The notes: a model not told the origin generated them from the sequence alone. A stretch of 10,581 nucleotides of DNA from UBA3263 sp964586765 (GCA_964586765.1 CAZPHN010000056.1:1-10581); one strand, 5' to 3'; counted from the first letter of the stretch, positions 1-7,031 are shown. Numbers and translations are program-made.

Positions 1-1
1 G

Positions 2-34
2 CCCGCCAAGGCCTACAACCTGAATGATATATGA
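2..34 (+). CDS. Possible 3' end of an upstream gene (partial)
   Basis: Read from base 2, this stretch gives PAKAYNLNDI and then TGA at 32-34. The codons GCC, AAG, TAC, AAC and CTG look like ordinary coding sequence for this genome, which is the only reason to prefer this frame. The other two plus frames also stop within the first 27 bases, so the frame is not certain. Nothing can be said about function from ten residues. Alternatively the segment is non-coding. Confidence 0.28.
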   Translation, partial: PAKAYNLNDI

Positions 35-55
35 GGGTAGAATAAACTGCCCCTC
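33..55 (+). terminator. Weak hairpin after the possible left-edge gene
   Basis: GAGGG at 33-37 pairs with CCCTC at 51-55. Three further pairs (38-40 with 47-49, one of them a wobble, with C50 bulged) close a six-base loop. It overlaps the stop codon of the possible upstream gene and is followed by only a moderately T-rich stretch (56-67). It could be a weak terminator, or one stem of a structured minus-strand RNA. Confidence 0.25.
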
Positions 56-58
56 TGG

Positions 59-112
59 ATTTGTCTTATGCTAATATACGGCAACAAAGCCGCAGTTATA
101 GTTGCGACAAAT
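59..112. other. Foldable intergenic element with coaxial stems
   Basis: ATTTGTC (59-65) pairs with GACAAAT (106-112). Directly inside it GCAAC (81-85) pairs with GTTGC (101-105), leaving a 15-base bulge and a 15-base loop. A TTG-initiated reading frame of 69 codons crosses this region (61-270), but it looks like nothing known and covers a possible opposite-strand promoter, so I do not call it. The element may belong to a small RNA or a long leader on either strand. Confidence 0.25.
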
Positions 113-201
113 ACAGAAAGAGCGTCTATCTCACTCTGTCTCAGGTTGTTTTTGAATTGGCGGTTCGTTTAGCTGAGAAAGAAAGCTTGACACTTTTCTT
201 T

Positions 202-240
202 TCCGGCGGTATTTCTCCTCCACCGGATTGCGCAAAGTTA
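202..240 (-). promoter_or_regulatory. Possible minus-strand -7 promoter element with a 5' hairpin
   Basis: On the minus strand TAACTTTG (240 down to 233) matches the Bacteroidetes TAnnTTTG -7 element. A transcript would begin at about base 226, inside or next to a hairpin with an 8-pair stem (220-227 with 202-209, one G-T wobble) and a 10-base loop. I see no TTTG at the usual -33 distance, so the promoter is incomplete. No minus-strand ATG lies between this site and the left edge, so any product would be a non-coding RNA or a leader longer than 200 bases. Confidence 0.33.
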
Positions 241-334
241 AGCATTTATTTTGAGATTAGACGCCCTTAAGGCAATTTATTCTACATATTTTTATATATT
301 TTGTCATGATTACGACCTGTGAGACTTTCAATTG

Positions 335-435
335 GAGAGGCGGTCTCCGAACCGCCGGTAAAGTCTTCGGCTGAGGCGGCGCAGCGGAGTGCGCCTTTCC
401 TTTGGGAGCGGCACGCGTCCTCGCGTGCCACTCCC
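335..435. repeat. Cluster of three GC-rich hairpins, function unknown
   Basis: Three inverted repeats sit in about 100 bases flanked by AT-rich DNA. The first is GGCGGT (339-344) with ACCGCC (351-356). The second is AGGCG (374-378) with CGCCT (392-396), extended by three pairs past a bulged G around the loop AGCGGA. The third has GGGAG (404-408) with CTCCC (431-435) and GGCACGCG (410-417) with CGCGTGCC (422-429), one C/A mismatch and a TCCT loop. None is followed by a T-run, so they are poor terminators. A dispersed palindromic (REP-like) repeat or a structured RNA is possible. Only one copy is visible here. Confidence 0.45.
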
Positions 436-471
436 AAGCAATACTCGAGGCGAAAGATTTTTTGAATTTTA

Positions 472-503
472 TTTGGACGTTTGGAAAATTATGCGTTACT
501 TTG
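472..503 (+). promoter_or_regulatory. Promoter of the efflux operon (Bacteroidetes type)
   Basis: TTTG at 472-475 is followed, after 20 bases, by TTACTTTG at 496-503, a near match to the Bacteroidetes primary-sigma consensus TTTG-N19-21-TAnnTTTG. A transcript would start at about 508-511 and give a leader of about 30 bases before the ATG at 542. This is the only good promoter ahead of the seven-gene operon, and no internal gap offers room for another. Confidence 0.7.
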
Positions 504-506
504 CGC

Positions 507-537
507 TAACAATTTTGTTAAACATTTTTGTTTGTTA
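507..537 (+). promoter_or_regulatory. Probable operator for the TetR-type repressor
   Basis: A perfect inverted repeat, TAACAA (507-512), two bases, TTGTTA (515-520), lies on the predicted transcription start. A third half-site, TTGTTA (532-537), follows 17 bases after the second and lies in the wider direct repeat TTTGTTAARC (514-523 and 531-540). The position between the -7 element and the first codon of a TetR-type gene is typical of an autorepressor operator. The assignment is inferred from position and symmetry; AT-richness could produce part of it by chance. Confidence 0.5.
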
Positions 538-541
538 AGCA

Positions 542-1141
542 ATGACCACTGAACAACAGATACTTGACGCCGCCATCGAGGAGTTTGCCCTCAAAGGGTT
601 TGATGGCGCACGCACCACGGACATTGCCGCCCGCGCCGGCGTTACCCACGCTATGCTCCACTATTATTTCCGCAGCAAGCAGCTCCTTTTCGAGCGCATT
701 ATTCATGAAAAGTTACATTTCCTGATTGAGCTGATTGCAGGTGCATTTGAAGAGCCGGGAGCAACACTTCAGGAGCGTGTGGCAAACGGAGTCGGAAAAC
801 ACTTCGACTTTGTCTGCGCCAATCCCTCAATGCCGCGGCTATTCACTTCAGTAATGACAAACTGCCCAGAAGTGTTTGAGCAGATTGCAGGCGGAATAGC
901 CTCGAAAGTAAAGGAATTGGTAGCGCACTTTCAGGTGGAATTTGACCGCGAGGCTCAAGCGGGCAAAATTGCGAAAGTCAACGTCAGCCTGCTGCTCTCC
1001 GATATTGTATCGCTTAACATTTTCCCCTTCCTCGCACCTAAAATACTTTTAGAGGCATTGCTTCCCATTGACCGCGAACAATTCCTCGCCGCCAAACGCG
1101 CCGAAAATATCGAAATAATCCTTAAACGCATAAGCTTATGA
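542..1141 (+). CDS. TetR/AcrR-family transcriptional regulator
   Basis: This 199-residue protein has the TetR layout: an N-terminal three-helix DNA-binding domain (about residues 5-50) with the helix-turn-helix near 25-44 (TTDIAARAGVTHAMLHYYF) and the usual YYF-x-SK-x-LLF continuation, then a helical ligand-binding and dimerisation domain. TetR proteins bind operators as dimers and release them when a small ligand binds the C-terminal domain. As first gene of an efflux operon it most likely represses its own promoter through the inverted repeat at 507-520. The equivalent regulator of the E. coli ybhGFSR exporter is the TetR-family CecR. ATG at 542 follows the promoter by about 30 bases. The stop overlaps the next start (ATGA, 1138-1141), implying coupled translation. 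The ligand cannot be predicted. Confidence 0.93.
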   Translation: MTTEQQILDAAIEEFALKGFDGARTTDIAARAGVTHAMLHYYFRSKQLLFERIIHEKLHFLIELIAGAFEEPGATLQERVANGVGKHFDFVCANPSMPRLFTSVMTNCPEVFEQIAGGIASKVKELVAHFQVEFDREAQAGKIAKVNVSLLLSDIVSLNIFPFLAPKILLEALLPIDREQFLAAKRAENIEIILKRISL

Positions 1142-2400
1142 AAAAACTTTTGCTGACTTTTACGTTGCTCGCACCGTTTTGCAGCCAAGCGCAGACACTC
1201 GATGAGTGCCGGCGGCTGGCGCGCGAACATTATCCGGAAATTGCCCGATATGGACTAATCGAGAAGTCGGAGCAATTCTCGCTCTCGAATGCCTCGAAGG
1301 CATGGCTGCCACAAGGGTCTGTCAACGGTCAGCTTACATGGCAGAACAGTGTCATGGAGTTGCCTGAACAGTTCCAAAAGCTGATGCAGATGCAGGGAGT
1401 GGAGTATCCCGGACTGAAGCCTACACAATATAAAATAGGTGTGGACCTGAGTCAGCAGATATGGGACGGCGGCATGACGGCGGCTAACCGAGCGAAAATC
1501 AAAGCCGAGTCGGAGGTTGAGAGGCGCAAAACGGAAGTGAACCTCTACGACGTAGACTCGCGTGTTCAGGACGTCTATTTCGGCATCCTGCTGCTTGATG
1601 AGCGCATCAAGAGTGCGAAACTGACCGCCACGCTGCTTGACTCCACTATACGTCAGGTAGACGCTCTGATTGCTAACGGAGTTGCCATGAAAAGCGACCG
1701 GCAGCAGATTGCCGCCCAGCGACTTACGCTCGAGCAGCAGATTGAAAAGCTGACCGCGTCAAGACATGCTTACTCGCGGGTTCTGTCCATCTTCATCGGG
1801 CAGGATTTAGCTGAAGTTGCCCGTCCGAAGGCTGACTATACAGCCCTAACAGAAAAGCCGACGGAACGACTTTTTGACTCACAGCTCGACGCAGTCACCG
1901 CCGCGCGCAAGATGGTCAATGCGTCAGTGAAGCTCCGCTTCGGAGCGTTCGTTTCGGCATACATGGGTTATCCGGGGCTGAACTATTTTGAGAGCATGGG
2001 GTCAACGAAAATGAGACCCGCCCTGATTGCGGGCATTCAGCTCAAATGGAACTTCAGCGCGCTCTATACACGCAAAAATTCGCTTAAATCGCTCGAAATT
2101 CAAAAGCAGAATATTGAAAATGCAAAGCAAATTTTCGATTTCAACCGCAATATAGTTTCAGAGCAGCGCAAAGCGGAAATCGAGTCAATAAAGCGCATAA
2201 TAGCCCACGACGATGAGATTCTGCAACTCAGGCGCGATGTGCTTGACGCTGCCCGCGCCCAACTCAAGAACGGAATACTTGACACGACGGCTCTGCTTTC
2301 AAAAATCACCGATGCGGAACTTGCCGCAACCGACCGCGAAACCCACAGTCTTGAACTTCTTCAGGCTCAATATAAACTCAATCAAACCGAAAACCAATGA
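1138..2400 (+). CDS. TolC-family outer-membrane efflux channel
   Basis: This 420-residue protein starts with a signal peptide (MKK, hydrophobic core, likely cleavage SQA|QT after residue 18). The rest is rich in polar helices, including coiled-coil-like stretches around 120-215 and 310-400, as expected of the two repeated halves of an outer membrane efflux protein (OEP). Such proteins trimerise into a beta-barrel with a long periplasmic alpha-helical tunnel and form the exit duct of tripartite exporters. It is somewhat shorter than E. coli TolC. The segment GLNYFESMGSTKMRPALIAGIQLKWNFS (about 280-307) fits the second barrel region. Its place between the regulator and the adaptor, with 4-base overlaps at both ends, suggests a dedicated channel for this pump. 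No lipobox is seen, so it is not a lipid-anchored OprM/NodT type. Confidence 0.9.
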   Translation: MKKLLLTFTLLAPFCSQAQTLDECRRLAREHYPEIARYGLIEKSEQFSLSNASKAWLPQGSVNGQLTWQNSVMELPEQFQKLMQMQGVEYPGLKPTQYKIGVDLSQQIWDGGMTAANRAKIKAESEVERRKTEVNLYDVDSRVQDVYFGILLLDERIKSAKLTATLLDSTIRQVDALIANGVAMKSDRQQIAAQRLTLEQQIEKLTASRHAYSRVLSIFIGQDLAEVARPKADYTALTEKPTERLFDSQLDAVTAARKMVNASVKLRFGAFVSAYMGYPGLNYFESMGSTKMRPALIAGIQLKWNFSALYTRKNSLKSLEIQKQNIENAKQIFDFNRNIVSEQRKAEIESIKRIIAHDDEILQLRRDVLDAARAQLKNGILDTTALLSKITDAELAATDRETHSLELLQAQYKLNQTENQ

Positions 2401-3287
2401 AAAAACTCATAATCCCGGCAGTTGCCCTTATTGCACTGACCGCCTGCGATAAAACTCCAGACTATGATGCATCCGGCTTTTTCGAAGCCACGGAAGTTAC
2501 CCTCTCGGCAGAATCAGCCGGAAAAATCGTTATGCTTGACATCGAGGAGGGCGATACGCTCTCGAAAGGTCAGCTGATTGCGTTAATCGACACCGTGCCG
2601 CTACATCTCGAACGTCTGCAACTCGAAGGGCAGCGGGTAGTGACCGCCGTTCAGCGACCCGACGTAGCCACCCAGCTTGCCGCCACACGTCAGGAACTCG
2701 CCAAGCAGCAGAGCGAACGCCACAGAATAGAAAATCTGCTTGCCGCCGGCGCAGCTACAACCAAACAGCTCGACGATATCAACTCAGCGATAAAAGTGAT
2801 TGAGGACAGACTAAAGGCTCAGGAATCGACCCTTACCAAGAGTGCATCGCAGGCTGACCGTGCCGTCGATGTGATTGACGCTCAGATTGAGCGGCTCAAT
2901 GACCGCATTGCCCGCTGCAGCATCATTTCGCCCATAAGCGGCACCGTCGTTACGAAATTTTGCGAGCCGAGCGAGTATGCCGCACCGGGTAAACCGATTG
3001 TAAAGGTGGCAGACCTGAAAAAAATGAAACTGACCGCTTATTTCACCTCAGAGCAGCTTGCCGACCTGAAAATAGGTCAGGAAGTGACCGTTTTGGCAAA
3101 TTACGGTGGCGATTCCGTAAAGGAATACACCGGTCATATAACTTCGATTGCTTCGGAAAGCGAATTTACGCCTAAAAACATTCAGACGCAGGACTCGCGC
3201 TCAAACCTTGTCTATGCTGTCAAAATAGCCGTTGACAATAGCGACGGCACTCTGAAAATCGGGGCTTTCGGCAACGTACGCCTATGA
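2397..3287 (+). CDS. HlyD/YbhG-type periplasmic adaptor lipoprotein
   Basis: This 296-residue protein is the membrane fusion (adaptor) subunit linking pump and channel. It has a lipoprotein signal peptide with lipobox LTAC (residues 14-17), so Cys17 should be acylated. Asp18 at +2 is compatible with retention in the inner membrane by the E. coli rule; AcrA also has CDD there. Residues 28-66 form the first half of a lipoyl/barrel-sandwich domain, about 70-173 an alpha-helical hairpin, and 174-205 the second lipoyl half (SIISPISGTVV), followed by a beta-barrel. Near the hairpin tip R110, L114 and T121 fit the TolC-contact motif RxxxLxxxxxxS with Thr for Ser. The segment SEFTPKNIQTQDSR is typical of the YbhG branch. 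It overlaps both neighbours by 4 bases. Confidence 0.91.
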   Translation: MKKLIIPAVALIALTACDKTPDYDASGFFEATEVTLSAESAGKIVMLDIEEGDTLSKGQLIALIDTVPLHLERLQLEGQRVVTAVQRPDVATQLAATRQELAKQQSERHRIENLLAAGAATTKQLDDINSAIKVIEDRLKAQESTLTKSASQADRAVDVIDAQIERLNDRIARCSIISPISGTVVTKFCEPSEYAAPGKPIVKVADLKKMKLTAYFTSEQLADLKIGQEVTVLANYGGDSVKEYTGHITSIASESEFTPKNIQTQDSRSNLVYAVKIAVDNSDGTLKIGAFGNVRL

Positions 3288-4177
3288 GTGCGATTGAAGT
3301 AAACGGAATCAGCAAGAGCTATCCCGGAGGAGTCAAGGCTCTTCAGGACGTAAGTCTGAGCGTTGACCACGGCGAAATCTTCGGTCTGCTCGGACCGGAC
3401 GGAGCCGGGAAGACGTCGCTTTTCCGCATACTGACCACTTTGCTGCTCCCTGACTCAGGGAGAGCCCGTGTGGTTGGTCACGACGTAGTTGCCGATTTTA
3501 CGGCAGTGCGTGCCAGAGCCGGTTATATGCCCGAGCGGTTTTCGCTCTACGGCGACCTTTCGATTGAGGAGAACCTCAACTTCTTCGCATCGCTTTTCGG
3601 CGGTAAAATCGAAGACAACTTCGATATGATAGAGCCGATTTACAGACAAATCGAGCCGTTTAAAAAGCGACGTGCCGCCAAACTTTCAGGCGGCATGAAG
3701 CAGAAGCTCGCGCTCTGCTGCGCACTTATCCACAAACCGGAGGTGCTCTTCCTTGATGAACCGACAACCGGAGTCGACGCGGTTTCCCGCAGCGAGTTCT
3801 GGGATATGCTTTCGGAAATCAAAAAGACCGGTCTGCCCATATTGGTCAGCACTCCTTATATGGACGAGGCTTCGCGGTGTGACCGCATCGCCCTGATGGG
3901 AGGCGGTAAAATTCTCGCGTCAGGCACCTTAGCGGATATTTTGGAGCGTTACAAGGTTCCGATGCTGAGAGTGTGGGGTGCAGACCCTTACGAAACGCTG
4001 AAAAAAGTGCGCGAAGTGCCGGAAATCAGTCGCGCACTGCTCTTCGGAAGTGAAATTCACGCTTTTCCGCAAGTAAACACACCGGTTTCCATTCCCGGAT
4101 GTAAGGTTGAGGAAGCCGCGCCGGGCATTGAAGACATTTTTATAACACTGACAGATGGAACACAAAACGATAATTGA
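3284..4177 (+). CDS. ABC transporter ATPase, first subunit (degenerate ATP site)
   Basis: This 297-residue cytoplasmic nucleotide-binding protein corresponds to the N-terminal half of E. coli YbhF. Walker A is GPDGAGKTS (37-45), the signature LSGGM (134-138), and Walker B VLFLDE (154-159) with the catalytic-type Glu159. Two nucleotide-sensing residues are missing: the Q-loop Gln is Glu84 (YMPERFSLY) and the H-loop His is Pro191 (VSTPYMDEA). An extension of about 80 residues follows the ATPase core and ends in an EDIFITL motif, like the linker inside fused double-ATPase proteins. Its own site is therefore expected to bind but not efficiently hydrolyse ATP, while its intact signature serves the partner. 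It overlaps the adaptor gene by 4 bases and the next ATPase by 23. Confidence 0.92.
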   Translation: MSAIEVNGISKSYPGGVKALQDVSLSVDHGEIFGLLGPDGAGKTSLFRILTTLLLPDSGRARVVGHDVVADFTAVRARAGYMPERFSLYGDLSIEENLNFFASLFGGKIEDNFDMIEPIYRQIEPFKKRRAAKLSGGMKQKLALCCALIHKPEVLFLDEPTTGVDAVSRSEFWDMLSEIKKTGLPILVSTPYMDEASRCDRIALMGGGKILASGTLADILERYKVPMLRVWGADPYETLKKVREVPEISRALLFGSEIHAFPQVNTPVSIPGCKVEEAAPGIEDIFITLTDGTQNDN

Positions 4178-4898
4178 GGCGCGCGACCTCACCAAACGAT
4201 TTGGCGACTTTACGGCAGTCGACAGCATAAGCTTCGACGTCGGCAAAGGGGAGATTTTCGGCTTTCTCGGAGCGAACGGAGCCGGAAAGACCACCGCAAT
4301 GCGAATGCTCTGCGGACTGAGCGTGCCGACGTCCGGCAGGGCAACGGTGGCTGGCTTTGACGTGGCAACTCAGAGCGAAGAGGTAAAGCGCAACATCGGC
4401 TACATGAGTCAGAAATTCTCGCTTTACACCAAACTGAGTCTCCGAGAAAACCTGCGCCTATTTGCCGGTATATACGGACTCGGGAAGAAAGAAACGGCTG
4501 ACGCAATAGAGCATATTGCGAATAAATTCGACCTGCGGCGCGAATTAGACATGGAGGTAGGCATACTGCCGCCGGGTATGCGCCAGAAACTCGCTTTTGC
4601 AGTCGCAACGGTCCACAAGCCAATGATTGTGTTTCTCGATGAACCCACGGGAGGTGTGGACCCTATAACGCGTCGCCTTTTCTGGGAATCAATTTATCAA
4701 ACCGCAGCCGAGGGCACTACGATTTTCGTTACCACACATTATATGGATGAGGCTGAATACTGCTCCAGAGTCTCTATTATGGTTGACGGCAAGATAAAGG
4801 CTCTTGACTCACCCGCAAGGCTCAAAGAGCAATTCCATTCCGAGTCCATGGACCAAGTTTTCAGAACATTAGCCCGCACCGCAACCAGAAATGAATAA
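4155..4898 (+). CDS. ABC transporter ATPase, second subunit
   Basis: This 247-residue nucleotide-binding protein corresponds to the C-terminal half of YbhF-type proteins. Nucleotide-contact motifs are canonical: Walker A GANGAGKTT (39-47), Q-loop Gln86 (YMSQKFSLY), Walker B IVFLDE (158-163) with Glu163, D-loop GVD (167-169) and H-loop His195 (TTHYMDEA). The signature, however, is LPPGM (138-142) in place of LSGGM. It should thus carry the working Walker site while offering a defective signature to its partner. The ATG lies 23 bases inside the end of the first ATPase gene in another frame, so both proteins are intact and separate; this is not a frameshifted fusion. The end overlaps the first permease gene by 8 bases. 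It probably acts as an obligate heterodimer with the preceding ATPase. Confidence 0.93.
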   Translation: MEHKTIIEARDLTKRFGDFTAVDSISFDVGKGEIFGFLGANGAGKTTAMRMLCGLSVPTSGRATVAGFDVATQSEEVKRNIGYMSQKFSLYTKLSLRENLRLFAGIYGLGKKETADAIEHIANKFDLRRELDMEVGILPPGMRQKLAFAVATVHKPMIVFLDEPTGGVDPITRRLFWESIYQTAAEGTTIFVTTHYMDEAEYCSRVSIMVDGKIKALDSPARLKEQFHSESMDQVFRTLARTATRNE

Positions 4899-5952
4899 AA
4901 CGTTCCTCTCTTTTGTCAAAAAAGAATGTCTGCACATTATTCGCGACCCGCGGACACTGCTTGTAGCCATCATGATACCGGTGGTGCAGATGATTATGTT
5001 TGGTTTTGCCATTTCAACCGAGGTAAATTCCATTGATGTTGCAGCCGTTGTTCCCCACCCTACGTCGGCAACTTCGGACGCTCTCGGAAGACTCATCAAC
5101 AACCCATATGTAAACTATACGGGACAACTGCCAACGGGACAGGAAATCCACACGGCACTGTCATCAAACGAGGTCATGGCGGTAATATCTTTCAGCCCGG
5201 ATTATGAGACTGACGGAAAAGTGCAGATTGTTCTCGATGGCTCCAATCCAATCATCGCTCAGACAGCATCAGGGTATCTGACGGGTATATTGAACGGCTC
5301 GGCAAAAAATGCCGCTCCTCCTGTTAGAATTCTGTATAATCCACAACTTTTAAGCTCATATAACTTCGTTCCCGGCATCATGGGGCTTATTTTCATGCTG
5401 ATTTGCGCTATGCTAACTTCGGTTTCTATTGTAAGGGAGAAAGAAACCGGCACGATGGAAATTCTGCTTGTCTCGCCGATTAAGCCTTATATGATAGTGT
5501 TAGCTAAGCTCGTCCCATATTTCCTGCTGGCACTGATTGACCTTTCGGTTATCCTCCTGATTGCGCGTTACGCGCTGGGCGTTCCTCTTAGCGGCTCTAT
5601 GGCTGCGCTGTTGGTGTTGTCATTTATCTACATAGCTCTGTCACTCTGCATCGGACTCTTTGTATCAACTTTGGTCGAGAATCAGATAACAGCACTGCTG
5701 ATTTGCGGCATGGTGCTGATAATGCCGGCAATCATGCTCTCCGGACTCATGTTCCCCATAGAGAATATGCCGTTGATTCTGCAATGGATTAGCAATATTA
5801 TTCCCGCTAAGTGGTATATCGCCTCGATGCGCAAAGTAATGATTCAAGGTCTCGGTTTTGAGTATATATGGACCGAACTTGCCGTCATTTCCGGAATTAC
5901 ACTGCTTCTGCTCTCACTTACCATCAAACGATTCAATAACAGACTGAACTGA
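4891..5952 (+). CDS. ABC-2 type permease, first subunit (YbhS/YbhR-like)
   Basis: This 353-residue inner-membrane protein has the ABC-2 exporter layout: a cytoplasmic N-terminal helix (FVKKECLHIIRDP), TM1 (about 22-42), a large periplasmic domain (about 43-158), then five more membrane segments near 159-181, 203-227, 237-262, 267-290 and 327-345. After TM2 comes the family motif EKETGTMEILLVSP (183-196), thought to lie in the coupling region facing the ATPases. It should form a heterodimeric translocation path with the next gene product, energised by the two ATPases and docked to the lipoprotein adaptor. The ATG at 4891 overlaps the previous stop by 8 bases; the TGA stop shares its A with the next ATG (TGATG). 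Confidence 0.92.
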   Translation: MNKTFLSFVKKECLHIIRDPRTLLVAIMIPVVQMIMFGFAISTEVNSIDVAAVVPHPTSATSDALGRLINNPYVNYTGQLPTGQEIHTALSSNEVMAVISFSPDYETDGKVQIVLDGSNPIIAQTASGYLTGILNGSAKNAAPPVRILYNPQLLSSYNFVPGIMGLIFMLICAMLTSVSIVREKETGTMEILLVSPIKPYMIVLAKLVPYFLLALIDLSVILLIARYALGVPLSGSMAALLVLSFIYIALSLCIGLFVSTLVENQITALLICGMVLIMPAIMLSGLMFPIENMPLILQWISNIIPAKWYIASMRKVMIQGLGFEYIWTELAVISGITLLLLSLTIKRFNNRLN

Positions 5953-7031
5953 TGAGAACTCTAATGTGCCTACTCCGCAAAGAGTTTATTCTCTTTGCCA
6001 AAGACAAGTTTCTGCCACGCATTGCCCTGCTGTTTCCCATAATGGTTGTATTGGTAATGCCATTGGTAACGACTATGGACGTGCGTCATGTCGGAGTTGC
6101 CGTAGTTGACCTCGACGGAAGCCACACCTCTCGCGCAATCACGTCAGACCTCGCATCATCCGAATATTTCTCTGTGGAGAAGTTCACTGACTTTGAATCG
6201 GCTTTGGAAGCGGTAAAGCGTGGAAACATTGACGTAATTGTCGAAATAGCTCCTAAAAGCAGGAAATCGCCAACCGGAGCCATTACTTATATATCTGCTA
6301 ACGGTGTAAACGGTACCAAAGGGAGCTTGGGCGCACAATATGTCGCTCAATCCTTAGCGAAAAGTATCATGCGGAGCAACGGGCTTGACATCAAATCAGC
6401 TATCACTATCAACTATTTCTACAATCCAACGCTCAATTACCGCAGCTACATGATTCCCGCCTTGATGATTATGCTGCTTGTAATGCTGACAGGGTTTATG
6501 CCCGCCTTGAATCTTGTTGGCGAAAAAGAGTCAGGCTCCCTTGAACAGATAAACGTTACTCCGGTAAATCCGATGGTATTTGTACTCTCAAAGCTGATTC
6601 CATACTGGATTATCGGCATAATTGTCCTATTGCTCGGCATGGGAATTGCCGCTTTAGTCTACGGGCTACATCCTGTAGGCTCAATATGGGTAATTCTTGG
6701 TGCAGCCGTTCTTTTCATTCTGTTCATGTCTGGCATAGGAGTCACCATAGCAAACATTTCATCCACAATGACTCAAACCATGTTTGTCATGTTCTTCATC
6801 GTAATGCTCTTTATCCTGATGAGCGGACTGATGACACCCATCAGCTCCATGCCGGCATGGGCACGCAACATGACATATATCATTCCCCCGCGCTACTTCA
6901 TTGAAATAATGCGCTCGGTCTATCTCAAAGGGACCACCATCTCTCAACTCTCCTCTCAGTTCATAGCTCTCATAATATCAGCAATAGTATCTAATATTCT
7001 CGCAATAATATCATTCCGCAAACAATCATAG
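5952..7031 (+). CDS. ABC-2 type permease, second subunit (YbhR/YbhS-like)
   Basis: This 359-residue paralogue of the preceding permease has the same layout: N-terminal amphipathic start (LLRKEFILFAKDK), TM1 (about 24-41), periplasmic domain (about 42-165), and membrane segments near 166-189, 209-237, 243-268, 275-297 and 336-354. The motif EKESGSLEQINVTP (191-204) matches that of its partner. Two distinct permeases plus two distinct ATPases indicate a fully heteromeric four-part ABC core. It is the last gene of the operon: the TAG stop at 7029-7031 is followed within a few bases by a strong hairpin terminator. Substrate is unknown. E. coli YbhFSR has been linked to drug and cation efflux, but that cannot be transferred safely. 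Confidence 0.92.
   Translation: MRTLMCLLRKEFILFAKDKFLPRIALLFPIMVVLVMPLVTTMDVRHVGVAVVDLDGSHTSRAITSDLASSEYFSVEKFTDFESALEAVKRGNIDVIVEIAPKSRKSPTGAITYISANGVNGTKGSLGAQYVAQSLAKSIMRSNGLDIKSAITINYFYNPTLNYRSYMIPALMIMLLVMLTGFMPALNLVGEKESGSLEQINVTPVNPMVFVLSKLIPYWIIGIIVLLLGMGIAALVYGLHPVGSIWVILGAAVLFILFMSGIGVTIANISSTMTQTMFVMFFIVMLFILMSGLMTPISSMPAWARNMTYIIPPRYFIEIMRSVYLKGTTISQLSSQFIALIISAIVSNILAIISFRKQS

Noticed and set aside
187..192. TTGACA resembling a sigma-70 -35 box
   Set aside because: Bacteroidetes promoters use TTTG and TAnnTTTG elements; no suitable partner element or downstream gene accompanies it.
61..270. 69-codon plus-strand reading frame starting at TTG
   Set aside because: It has a rare start codon and no recognisable domain. 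Its last third lies over a possible minus-strand promoter and hairpin, and the region looks non-coding.
404..435. The third GC-rich hairpin as an intrinsic terminator
   Set aside because: No T-run follows it on either strand; the nearest T-run on the plus strand is more than 20 bases away.
4155..4177. The overlap of the two ATPase genes as a frameshifted YbhF-type fusion (pseudogene)
   Set aside because: Each ATPase has a complete set of domains, its own ATG and an intact frame. Translational coupling explains the overlap, as at the other junctions.
4210..4623. 137-codon minus-strand frame inside the second ATPase gene, and similar antisense frames at 955-1230 and 3929-4294
   Set aside because: They are shadows of strongly supported genes on the other strand, with arginine-, serine- and cysteine-rich or otherwise unnatural composition and no family resemblance.
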